NCBI RefSeq assembly: GCF_001053095.1
Contig: NZ_CGBP01000002.1
Location: 186,001 to 250,000, forward strand
Direction of reading: 5' to 3'
DNA: 64,000 nt
Origin: Yersinia similis
GTDB taxonomy: Bacteria; Pseudomonadota; Gammaproteobacteria; Enterobacterales; Enterobacteriaceae
This document shows positions 56,416 through 64,000 of this stretch, piece by piece. The notes under the pieces were generated by a model, which was given only the letters and a program-made list of their open reading frames with translations, was not told the origin of the DNA and did no database searches. The position numbers and the translations under genes were made by a program. Positions within the stretch are counted from its first letter, which is position 1. Each line of letters begins with the position of its first letter.

Positions 56416-57816
56416 TTATGAAGAAAATTGTTGCGTTAAGAAACTGGAAGTGTTGTTTAACGAACTCATCATCTTATCCAGTTGGGTAAATTGGGTTTTA
56501 TAACGCTCAATATTGGCATTAATACTGTTAGTGGTGGAAATAACCTGCTTATCCAGACTTTTTAAGGTGTTATTGATACCGTCAGTCACTGTTTTTAATG
56601 TGCCCGATGTTGTATCCAGTGCGGTATTGAGTAATTTTTCAGTCTGAGTGGCAAAACCAGAGTTTTTCCCGTCACCCACAAGAAATGCAGTGACGCTATT
56701 AGGTTTATCCTTTAATGCTGCATCTAATTTAATGGAATCTACAACCAGCTTACCGTCGAGATCTTGTGTGATCCCCATGCTGGCTAAGGTTTTTAAATCT
56801 CCTGGCTGAGCCGCAGCTAATTGACTTTTTAATTGTGTTTGAATAGTCCGTAATGTGCCATCCCCGACCAATGCACCATTGCTACCGGATTGATCGCTGC
56901 CTGATTCTACGGCGGTATATTTGGTCAGTGAACCGAAAGTTGTCTGTAATGAGTTATAGGCATCAACAAAGTTTTGGATCGCCGCTTTTGATGCGCTGCT
57001 GTCACGGACAATGGTTAATTGCTCTGGTGTATCCGCTTTAGTCACTGCTTTCAGATTGATGGTGACACCCTGAGGTGCATCGGTAATGGTATTGCTTTGG
57101 CGCGTAATCGCGACACCATTGACGGCCAGTTCAGCATTTTCCGCTTTGACTTTCTGCGTCATTGCACCACTACCACCAGTGCTGCTGGGGGTGTAGTTCA
57201 GAAAATCATTTAAGGTTTCATCACCGCTGACGCTGATGGTCATTTCTGACTGAGTGCCTGTATCTCGGGCTGTTAATGCTAAATAGTAGGTATCATCACT
57301 CGCCTTCATAATACTGGCATTGACGTTTCCTTCTTTTTTATTGATGGCATCCCGGATATCGGCTAATGAGGTTTGCTCATTGGTTAACGTCACTTCCAAC
57401 GGTTTTTCTTGCCCTGGCTGGCTGATAGTAATGATGCGGGTCGCATTATCATTACCTAATTTGTCTGTCGCATTAGGCACATCTTTAGATAATAAAGACT
57501 GTGCTTTAGCCAAATTGGTGACTTCAATCGAATAACTGCCTGCCGTCGCTTTACTGTCGGTGGTGGCGCTAAATGCCGTATTAGCACCACTGACAGCCGT
57601 TGAATTTAATGTGTCGGCTTTTTTGAGTGTCGCAGAGGCAGTTTCTAATTTTGCCAGAGCACTTTGCAACACACTAAATGCGGTTAATTTACTTTTATAA
57701 CTGGACTGTTGATTAGTCAGCGGAGTTAAGCGTGTCATCTCTGATGCAGTGAGTTTACCCAGTACATCGTTTAAATCCAGGCCTGAACCACTCCCCAGAG
57801 AACTAATACTTGCCAT
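56416..57816 (-). CDS. fliD: filament cap protein FliD
   Basis: 466-residue cap that folds and inserts flagellin. N-terminal SISSLGSGSGLDLNDVLGKL and the C-terminal coiled region (RYKTQFTQLDKMMSSLNNTS then SFLTQQF) are conserved; the middle is variable. It is transcribed from a sigma-28 promoter divergent from fliC. Confidence 0.96.
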   Translation of the reverse strand: MASISSLGSGSGLDLNDVLGKLTASEMTRLTPLTNQQSSYKSKLTAFSVLQSALAKLETASATLKKADTLNSTAVSGANTAFSATTDSKATAGSYSIEVTNLAKAQSLLSKDVPNATDKLGNDNATRIITISQPGQEKPLEVTLTNEQTSLADIRDAINKKEGNVNASIMKASDDTYYLALTARDTGTQSEMTISVSGDETLNDFLNYTPSSTGGSGAMTQKVKAENAELAVNGVAITRQSNTITDAPQGVTINLKAVTKADTPEQLTIVRDSSASKAAIQNFVDAYNSLQTTFGSLTKYTAVESGSDQSGSNGALVGDGTLRTIQTQLKSQLAAAQPGDLKTLASMGITQDLDGKLVVDSIKLDAALKDKPNSVTAFLVGDGKNSGFATQTEKLLNTALDTTSGTLKTVTDGINNTLKSLDKQVISTTNSINANIERYKTQFTQLDKMMSSLNNTSSFLTQQFSS

Positions 57817-57850
57817 GTTTAATCCTTAATATTCAAGTGTCGTTACCGGG

Positions 57851-57877
57851 TTATCGGCCTGAGGGAGGAAAAGTTTA
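57851..57877 (-). promoter_or_regulatory. sigma-28 promoter of fliDST
   Basis: On the minus strand, TAAACTTT (57877-57870), an 11-nt spacer and GCCGATAA (57858-57851) match 15 of 16 FliA consensus positions. Confidence 0.85.
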
Positions 57878-58004
57878 CACATAGAGTAGAAATAATGATG
57901 GCTGGAATAACAGGGGGCTATTTGCTCTATTGAATGGAATGGTAATTAAAAGAAGAGATAAGAATAATTTTCAGCGAGTTTTAAAAATTATTTCGTTGAA
58001 TGGC

Positions 58005-58031
58005 TAAAGGTTCATTAAAAAACGCCGATAC
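58005..58031 (+). promoter_or_regulatory. sigma-28 promoter of fliC
   Basis: TAAAGGTT (58005-58012), an 11-nt spacer and GCCGATAC (58024-58031) match 14 of 16 FliA consensus positions, about 70 bases before the fliC ATG. Confidence 0.88.
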
Positions 58032-58103
58032 AAGTTGGGACGGTGATGAAGCCGTGGGCAGTAAGCCCAAATCATAACCCAACAGTATTTGAGGAATAAC
58101 ACT

Positions 58104-59753
58104 ATGGCGGTAATTAACACAAACAGCTTGTCCCTGCTGACTCAGAACAACCTGAACAAATCTCAGTCTTCTTTAGGCACCGCCATTGAGCGTTTGTCTT
58201 CCGGTCTGCGTATCAACAGCGCGAAAGATGATGCTGCTGGTCAAGCAATCGCTAACCGTTTCACCTCTAACATCCGTGGCCTGACCCAGGCAGCACGTAA
58301 CGCCAACGACGGTATCTCTATCGCTCAGACCACTGAAGGCGCACTGAACGAAATCAACAACAACTTGCAACGTGTGCGTGAGTTGACTGTTCAGGCCTCT
58401 TCTGAAGGCAACAAACAAACTGACTTAGATTCAATCCAAGACGAAATTCAACAGCGTTTAGATGAAATCGACCGTGTATCCAGCCAAACCCAGTTTAACG
58501 GCGTGAAAGTGTTGGCTTCAACAGACAGCCTGAAAATTCAGGTTGGCGCTAACGACGGCGAAACAATCTCTCTGGACCTGAAAGAAATTAACTCGAAGAC
58601 TTTGGGTCTTGATGGTTTCAATGTCAACGGTAAAGGCGGCGTAACGAATACTGCGGCTTCTGCGGCTGATTTGAAAACTGCTGGTTTTGTACAGCAAACG
58701 GGTACAAACGAATACCAGGGTTCAGCTGGCTTGAAAGATGCCACCGGCGCTAATGTGTTAGCTAATTTGGCTGACACTGCGGTTGTTACGAGTACTGCGC
58801 CTATTGATGCAGGCTTTGGGGCAACATCTACAGCAACAAGTTTTACTTATAACAAAGCAAGCAATTCATTTACCTTTGGTGCCACCGGGGTTGCATCTGC
58901 TGATGTGGCTAATTATCTGAACCCTAAAGCCGGTGACTCCACTAAAGCCTCTGTTGACATTGGTGGTACTAAGCAAGATGTTCTTATTGCTAAAGATGGT
59001 TCAATCACTGCGGCAGATGATGGCGCAGCCCTGTATTTGGATACAACCGGTAACCTGACTAAAAACAGTGCGGGTGGCCCAGCTGCTGCGACACTTGATG
59101 GGTTAATGACCAACGGCGCTGGTACTCCGATCTCTGCGACTATCACTACTGCGGATGGCGTGACGCTGACTGCTGCTGGTGGTACTACGGGTAAATTCGA
59201 CGTAGCTGGTGCGACTATCAGTGCTGATGCGCTGAATGCTGCCACTAAAGCTGCAGGATTCACTACCACGACTCAAACTGTTGCCGCTGACGGTAAAGTG
59301 ACTGTAACTGCGGGGGGCGCAGAGTCATTTGTTGCTAAAGACGGCACGTTAACGACTAACAATAAAGTGAGTTATTTCGCACAAGCGGATGGCTCTATCA
59401 CCAACGGCTCAGGTAAAGCTGTCTTTAAACAAGCTGATGGCACCATCACTACTGATGCTAAAACAGCAACAGCTAAAACGGCTGACCCATTAGCCACGCT
59501 GGATGGCGCGGTTAACAAAATTGACTCCCTGCGTAGCTCATTGGGTGCGATTCAAAACCGTTTCAACTCCACCATCACCAACTTGAATAACACAGTAAAC
59601 AACCTGACCGAAGCCCGTAGCCGTATCGAAGATGCTGATTACGCGACTGAAGTGTCTAACATGAGCCGTGCTCAGATCCTGCAACAAGCCGGGACTTCTG
59701 TATTGTCTCAAGCTAACCAGGTTCCACAGACTGTTCTGTCTTTGCTACGTTAA
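58104..59753 (+). CDS. fliC: flagellin FliC
   Basis: Filament subunit of 549 residues. Conserved D0/D1 N-terminus ([20 protein letters not shown]) and C-terminus ([20 protein letters not shown], then PQTVLSLLR), including the TLR5-recognised segment [11 protein letters not shown]. The central D2/D3 region (about 180-460) is large and rich in Ala, Thr, Gly and Asp, with repeated AADG and KADG-type motifs. Only one flagellin gene is present here. The start five codons into the frame (58104, AGGAATAACACT upstream) is the standard MAVINTN. Confidence 0.97.
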   Translation: MAVINTNSLSLLTQNNLNKSQSSLGTAIERLSSGLRINSAKDDAAGQAIANRFTSNIRGLTQAARNANDGISIAQTTEGALNEINNNLQRVRELTVQASSEGNKQTDLDSIQDEIQQRLDEIDRVSSQTQFNGVKVLASTDSLKIQVGANDGETISLDLKEINSKTLGLDGFNVNGKGGVTNTAASAADLKTAGFVQQTGTNEYQGSAGLKDATGANVLANLADTAVVTSTAPIDAGFGATSTATSFTYNKASNSFTFGATGVASADVANYLNPKAGDSTKASVDIGGTKQDVLIAKDGSITAADDGAALYLDTTGNLTKNSAGGPAAATLDGLMTNGAGTPISATITTADGVTLTAAGGTTGKFDVAGATISADALNAATKAAGFTTTTQTVAADGKVTVTAGGAESFVAKDGTLTTNNKVSYFAQADGSITNGSGKAVFKQADGTITTDAKTATAKTADPLATLDGAVNKIDSLRSSLGAIQNRFNSTITNLNNTVNNLTEARSRIEDADYATEVSNMSRAQILQQAGTSVLSQANQVPQTVLSLLR

Positions 59754-59779
59754 TTCGACTGCACTAATACCCTTATTCC

Positions 59780-59802
59780 AACCCCGCTTTGGCGGGGTTT
59801 TT
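59780..59802 (+). terminator. fliC terminator
   Basis: ACCCCGC, TTT, GGCGGGGT followed by TTTTAT; a strong rho-independent signal 26 bases after the fliC stop. Confidence 0.85.
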
Positions 59803-59870
59803 ATCGCTAGTGCATTTGAGATTTTGCTGGTGTTAGCGGTTTTCACATCGATAGTGCTGGGGATATATCA

Positions 59871-59906
59871 CCCTATGGAAATGATTTCGGGGTTATTTCC
59901 ATAGGG
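59871..59906. repeat. 12-bp perfect inverted repeat between fliC and fliA
   Basis: CCCTATGGAAAT (59871-59882) and ATTTCCATAGGG (59895-59906) form a perfect stem with a 12-nt loop. No U-run follows on either side. Other parts of 59803-60100 hold only the fliA control region. Confidence 0.7.
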
Positions 59907-60007
59907 AACAGATAAAAATCAGACGCTGAGAATGCGCTTCAATGGTGTCTCAGCCAATTTATCGCTCTATCGACAATGGGTTAACAGTAAAAATCATGGC
60001 ATAAGCC

Positions 60008-60036
60008 AAATAGCCACCCTTTTATAGGTCTATTCC
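60008..60036 (+). promoter_or_regulatory. FlhDC-like box upstream of fliA
   Basis: AAATAGCC (60008-60015), a 12-nt spacer and GTCTATTC (60028-60035) resemble the FlhD4C2 inverted box with several mismatches. fliA is a class 2 gene, so a site is expected here. Confidence 0.4.
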
Positions 60037-60100
60037 GGCGATTGGCTGACTTACCTGACAGGATAATGGGACGACTCTCTTACCCTTAGGTGCCTGTCTC

Positions 60101-60823
60101 GTGAGTGATTTGTATACCGCCGAAGGCGTGATGGATAAGAATTCCCTCTGGAAACGCTATGTTCCTTTGGTTCGCCATGAAGCATTGCGTCTACAGGTGC
60201 GTTTACCCGCCAGTGTGGAGTTGGACGATTTGTTGCAGGCCGGGGGTATTGGCCTGCTGAATGCTGTCGAGCGCTATGATGCTTTACAAGGCACCGCGTT
60301 TACTACGTATGCGGTACAGCGGATACGGGGGGCGATGTTGGATGAACTGCGTAGCCGTGATTGGGCACCTCGCAGTGTGCGCCGTAATGCACGGGAAGTA
60401 GCCAGTGCCATGCAGCAAGTCGAACAGCGAGTGGGACGCCCGGCGACTGAACAGGAAGTCGCGCAGGTTCTTGATATTGGCTTGGTTGAGTACCGCCAGA
60501 TCCTATTGGACACCAACAATAGCCAACTTTTCTCCTACGACGAATGGCGTGAAGAGCACGGTGAAAATGTCGAACCCCTGCTGGAAGGGCATGAAGATGC
60601 CAATCCACTAAAACACTTGTTGGACGGTAATCTGCGTCAGCGCGTAATTGAAGCGATAGAGGCATTGCCAGAACGTGAAAAAATGGTGCTTACGTTGTAT
60701 TACCAGGAAGAACTGAATTTGAAAGAAATTGGCGCGGTGCTTGAAGTTGGGGAATCCCGCGTTAGTCAACTTCACAGCCAAGCGATAAAACGCTTACGTG
60801 CCCGCCTGAATAATGACGCTTAA
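60101..60823 (+). CDS. fliA: flagellar sigma factor FliA (sigma-28)
   Basis: 240-residue group 3 sigma factor that transcribes late flagellar genes. Region 2 (ELDDLLQAGGIGLLNAVERY, then FTTYAVQRIRGAMLDELRSR) and region 4 (LPEREKMVLTLYYQEELNLK, then EIGAVLEVGESRVSQLHSQA) are nearly identical to E. coli. The start is the GTG at 60101, as in E. coli; a later ATG (60131) also exists. FlgM, encoded in this window, restrains it. Confidence 0.97.
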   Translation: MSDLYTAEGVMDKNSLWKRYVPLVRHEALRLQVRLPASVELDDLLQAGGIGLLNAVERYDALQGTAFTTYAVQRIRGAMLDELRSRDWAPRSVRRNAREVASAMQQVEQRVGRPATEQEVAQVLDIGLVEYRQILLDTNNSQLFSYDEWREEHGENVEPLLEGHEDANPLKHLLDGNLRQRVIEAIEALPEREKMVLTLYYQEELNLKEIGAVLEVGESRVSQLHSQAIKRLRARLNNDA

Positions 60824-61015
60824 TTCACGTTCAATCTGTTCTCGACGGATTCATTCACCCGAATGACTGACGTGTCGTTAGCGTTACTTGGATAGGTTCA
60901 TTGGGACGATGAACCTATCTAGAGGCTCACCCATTTGTTGTTGGCTTGTTACCTACAACGCCAATGATTTGGGGCATACATTACGTTGTCTTACTTTATT
61001 AATGCAGGTCTTCTA

Positions 61016-61525
61016 ATGTCAGGACTCCAGTTAAAAAAGCGGCCGCTGAGCCGTTACTTAAAAGATTATAAACACAGCCAAACGCATTGCTCACATTGTC
61101 ATAAACAGCTTGATCGCATGGTATTAGTTTTTCGTGGGCAAATCATCAATAAAGAGACCATCGCTGGCATGGACCAACCTATCGACGATCCGCTCTGGTC
61201 GAAACTTCAGGATGAACTAACGGCATTATGCCGTTTTTGTAGTGAAATATACTGTAATAATTCGCTCGGCTATTTCGATATCATGCCGTTTAAACAGTAT
61301 TTATTTGAGCAAACGGAGATGAGTCACAGCACCGTTCGTGAATATGTTGTGCGTTTACGCCGTTTAGATGAAATGCTTGTCGCCACTAATTATCCTGCCG
61401 AAAAGTTTGCCAGTGAAGCGTTGTACCAGCGCATTATTGATGATATTCCCAATGCGGTTCATAACAACTACCGCATTGCTTTGCGTAAATATGATCAATA
61501 TCTGGCATGGCAGAAGAACTACTGA
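61016..61525 (+). CDS. fliZ: flagellar regulator FliZ
   Basis: 169-residue regulator. It shows the FliZ core: RPLSRYLKDYKHSQTHCSHC, then LCRFCSEIYC, EQTEMSHSTVREYVVRLRRL and NNYRIALRKYDQYL. In E. coli FliZ antagonises RpoS-dependent genes; in Salmonella it raises FlhDC activity. The two CxxC pairs could bind metal. The frame opens 10 codons before the chosen ATG at 61016. Downstream of fliA in the same direction, with a 192-base gap. Confidence 0.93.
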   Translation: MSGLQLKKRPLSRYLKDYKHSQTHCSHCHKQLDRMVLVFRGQIINKETIAGMDQPIDDPLWSKLQDELTALCRFCSEIYCNNSLGYFDIMPFKQYLFEQTEMSHSTVREYVVRLRRLDEMLVATNYPAEKFASEALYQRIIDDIPNAVHNNYRIALRKYDQYLAWQKNY

Positions 61526-61535
61526 GTATGGCTGT

Positions 61536-61681
61536 AACTCGAATTATTTAGGGTATATACCCGGCATCCTTCGAGATGCTGGGGGTTAGTTGTCCTTGCT
61601 CACGCCAGTCACTTAGTTATCTAAGCTTCTGGTGATTTACCCGGTTACCGCCTACCTATATCTCGAAGTAACTTGGGTATA
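61536..61681. repeat. ERIC element with an extra partial end
   Basis: A near full-length ERIC copy (61556-61681) in the opposite orientation to that at 6793, with core CTCACGCCAGTCACTTAG, preceded by a further inverted ERIC end (61536-61557, CTCGAATTATTTAGGG). It separates fliZ from dcyD. 61682-61911 shows no gene. Confidence 0.75.
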
Positions 61682-61911
61682 GGGAGTCAATCTCTTATCC
61701 AAATGTACGTCTGAACAATAACCATTATTGCTTCACGCCTGGCAAGTTCTCTCTTCGCCGGGCGTTTACGCTCTCCTGCTGTCAAATGATTCTCGTTAAG
61801 TTATCCCCTGCGATATTGGTCACTGACATCACTCATAAAATCAGTGATTATTAATGCCACATCTGATAAATCTATGTAAAAGCCATAATTCATCAATTCC
61901 TTGGGGGGCAC

Positions 61912-62904
61912 GTGACGCTTCAACAAAAACTGACGCAATTCCCGCGTCTGGATCTGGTCGGTAATGCGACGCCATTAGAGAAGTTGTCTCGCCTATCTGA
62001 TTATCTGGGACGTGAAATTTACATTAAACGTGATGATGTTACGCCTGTGGCTCTTGGAGGGAATAAACTGCGCAAGCTAGAATTTTTAGCCGCAGATGCC
62101 TTGAGACAGGGAGCCGATACGCTGATTACGGCTGGCGCTATTCAATCTAATCATGTCCGCCAAACCGCCGCTGTAGCCGCAAAACTGGGTCTGCATTGCG
62201 TTGCACTGTTGGAGAACCCCATCGCTACTGAGCAGGCGAATTATCTGACTAACGGTAATCGGCTGTTACTGGATCTATTCAATGTTGATGTTGTGATGTG
62301 TGAGGCATTGCACGATCCAAATCAGCAATTAGCAGAATTGGCTACCCGCGTGGAAGCGCAGGGCTTCCGCCCATACGTAGTACCAATTGGCGGTTCTAAT
62401 GCCTTGGGGGCGCTGGGTTATGTGCAGTGCTCACTGGAAATTGCTGCTCAAGCCGCGAGCAATGTTGCGTTCAGCTCTGTCGTCGTGGCCTCTGGTAGTG
62501 CGGGAACACATGCAGGACTGGCGGTTGGCCTACAGCAGTTGCTACCCGATGCGGAATTAATCGGTGTGACGGTATCACGTAGCGCCGATGAACAGCGGTC
62601 CAAAGTGACACATATTCAACGAGCATTGGCGACATTATTAGGGATGAAGGACCCATTGGCAAAAATCACCTTGTGGGATGGCTATTTTTCTCCGCAATAC
62701 GGGATGCCAAACGAAGAGGGGATAGCGGCTATTAAGCTCTTGGCAAGACTAGAAGGAATATTGTTGGACCCTGTGTATACCGGTAAGGCGATGGCGGGTT
62801 TACTTGATGGTATTGAACAAAAAAAATTCTGTGACAAAGGGCCAATTTTATTTATCCACACTGGTGGGGCGCCTGCATTATTTGCTTATCATCCGCAGGT
62901 GTAG
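61912..62904 (+). CDS. dcyD: D-cysteine desulfhydrase
   Basis: 330-residue PLP enzyme of the ACC deaminase/D-cysteine desulfhydrase group that converts D-cysteine to pyruvate, sulfide and ammonia. The PLP Lys is K52 in [10 protein letters not shown]; further signatures are [20 protein letters not shown] and [14 protein letters not shown]. The start is a GTG at 61912 with TTGGGGGG upstream. It belongs with the cystine transporter genes that follow. Confidence 0.95.
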   Translation: MTLQQKLTQFPRLDLVGNATPLEKLSRLSDYLGREIYIKRDDVTPVALGGNKLRKLEFLAADALRQGADTLITAGAIQSNHVRQTAAVAAKLGLHCVALLENPIATEQANYLTNGNRLLLDLFNVDVVMCEALHDPNQQLAELATRVEAQGFRPYVVPIGGSNALGALGYVQCSLEIAAQAASNVAFSSVVVASGSAGTHAGLAVGLQQLLPDAELIGVTVSRSADEQRSKVTHIQRALATLLGMKDPLAKITLWDGYFSPQYGMPNEEGIAAIKLLARLEGILLDPVYTGKAMAGLLDGIEQKKFCDKGPILFIHTGGAPALFAYHPQV

Positions 62905-63027
62905 CCTAAGCTTTTATTATTACTTATTCCATTTTTAACTATATTTATCATTTTATATTTCTTCACTTCATTAATAACACTGGTAAAGTGTTGAATATCA
63001 AAAATAAACATGACAGTCGGAGTCTTT

Positions 63028-63828
63028 ATGAGTTTTTCAATTGTACGTCGCCACATTGTTCTGGGCATGGTGGCGGTCGCACTGGCAACCGGCTTGAACG
63101 TGAAGTCTTACGCTGCTGGTGACCTGTTGGATCAGGTAAAACAACGCGGCACCCTGATTGTTGGGTTAGAGGGGACTTATCCGCCATTCAGTTTTCAGGG
63201 CGAAGATGGCAAACTCACTGGTTTTGAAGTGGATTTTGCCAACGCATTGGCAGAACACATGGGGGTCAAAGCTAAAATCACCCCAACCAAATGGGATGGG
63301 ATGCTGGCCTCGCTGGAGTCTAAACGTATCGATGTGGCAATTAACCAGGTCACTATCTCAGATGAACGTAAGAAAAAATATGATTTCTCAACACCTTACA
63401 CCATTTCTGGTATTCAGGTACTGACTAAAAAAGGTAACGAAGGCCAGTTTACTAAGCCAGAAGATTTACAAGGTAAGAAGGTTGGCGTGGGTTTAGGCAG
63501 TAACTACGAACAGTGGTTACGTGAAAACCTGAAAGGCGTTGATATTCGCACCTATGATGATGATCCAACGAAATATCAGGATCTGCGTGTTGGCCGTACC
63601 GACGCCATTTTGGTTGATCGCTTAGCGGCATTGGATTTGGTGAAGAAAACTAACGATGCACTTGCGGTTGCAGGCCCCGCGTTTGCCCGCCAAGAGTCGG
63701 GTGTGGCGATGCGCAAAAATAACCCTGAATTGTTAGCCGCAGTCAATAATGCCATCGCTGAGATGCAAAAAGATGGCACGCTAGCCAAGATCTCTGATAA
63801 ATACTTTGGTGCGGACGTAACTAAATAA
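63028..63828 (+). CDS. tcyJ: cystine-binding periplasmic protein
   Basis: 266-residue solute-binding protein (formerly FliY) for cystine uptake. A signal peptide ends near SYA|AGD; family motifs are GTLIVGLEGTYPPFSFQGED and RIDVAINQVTISDERKKKYD. The ATG at 63028 follows CGGAGT; an ATG at 63010 would add six residues. It overlaps tcyL by one base (TAATG). Confidence 0.95.
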   Translation: MSFSIVRRHIVLGMVAVALATGLNVKSYAAGDLLDQVKQRGTLIVGLEGTYPPFSFQGEDGKLTGFEVDFANALAEHMGVKAKITPTKWDGMLASLESKRIDVAINQVTISDERKKKYDFSTPYTISGIQVLTKKGNEGQFTKPEDLQGKKVGVGLGSNYEQWLRENLKGVDIRTYDDDPTKYQDLRVGRTDAILVDRLAALDLVKKTNDALAVAGPAFARQESGVAMRKNNPELLAAVNNAIAEMQKDGTLAKISDKYFGADVTK

Positions 63829-64000
63829 TGCCAGAAAGTATGCAATTGGTGCTGGATTCAGCACCATTTTTATTGAAGGGAGCTTGGCTAACTCTCCAGC
63901 TTAGTCTTGGGGGGATGTTTTTCGGGCTGCTCTTAGGGTTTATGCTAGCGATGATGCGGTTATCGCACTTCTTGCCTTTTTCACTTATTTCCCGCTTTTA
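63828..64000 (+). CDS. tcyL: cystine ABC transporter permease TcyL, 5' part
   Basis: The frame opens with MPESMQLVLDSAPFLLKGAW, then LTLQLSLGGMFFGLLLGFML, matching the N-terminus of TcyL (YecS). The first membrane helix is visible. The gene runs past the window end. Start coupled to tcyJ by a TAATG junction. Confidence 0.9.
   Translation, partial: MPESMQLVLDSAPFLLKGAWLTLQLSLGGMFFGLLLGFMLAMMRLSHFLPFSLISRF

Overview
This window is a chromosomal flagellar supercluster from a Yersinia of the pseudotuberculosis group. An intact inverse-autotransporter invasin gene (inv) sits between flhBAE and flgNMA, several ERIC-type repeats with Yersinia-style ends are present, and the protein sequences read as close relatives of known Yersinia and E. 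coli flagellar proteins. An intact inv argues against Y. pestis, where inv is disrupted. Scattered residue differences from the Y. pseudotuberculosis invasin I remember suggest a sister lineage such as Y. similis. The species call is inference.

Layout. 1-3.6 kb: core genes holE (minus), ftnA, the copper-related yobA-yebZ-yebY operon and the sigma-S sRNA SdsR, in the context known from E. coli. 3.7-6.9 kb: an AT-rich accessory patch with a frameshifted gene remnant, a DUF1493 (acyl-carrier-like) gene plus a membrane-protein gene, a phage-gene remnant, an InvB/SpaK-like secretion-chaperone gene followed by an unknown putative effector, and an ERIC element. 7.1-10.9 kb: flhBAE. 11.6-14.5 kb: inv. 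14.7-16.4 kb: flgN-flgM-flgA (minus). 16.6-27.2 kb: flgBCDEFGHIJ and flgKL. 27.3-36.4 kb: an unrelated sugar or polyol catabolic locus (SorC-type regulator, aldolase/dehydrogenase fusion, ribose-type ABC transporter, PfkB kinase) lying inside the flagellar region. 36.9-48.2 kb: fliRQPONMLKJIHGF (all minus). 48.5-50.2 kb: fliE followed by a 1.36-kb insertion flanked by a 20-bp direct repeat of the fliE 3' end and carrying a toxin-antitoxin pair behind a hexanucleotide repeat. 50.5-55.3 kb: a HhH-GPD DNA glycosylase, a Cache/HAMP/GAF/HD-GYP phosphodiesterase and an AraC-type regulator. 55.6-61.5 kb: fliT-fliS-fliD (minus), fliC, fliA and fliZ. 61.9-64.0 kb: dcyD and tcyJ, with tcyL cut by the window edge.

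Regulation can be read directly at several points. Good FliA (sigma-28) promoters (TAAA-type -35, 11-nt spacer, GCCGATAa/c -10) lie upstream of flgMN, flgKL, fliD and fliC. FlhD4C2-like inverted boxes lie upstream of flhB, flgB and fliA. FlgM is the anti-sigma factor of FliA, FlgN/FliS/FliT are the export chaperones, and FliK/FlhB switch export specificity. All structural export, rod, hook and cap genes expected for peritrichous Yersinia flagella are present and look intact. flhDC, mot and che genes are not in the window.
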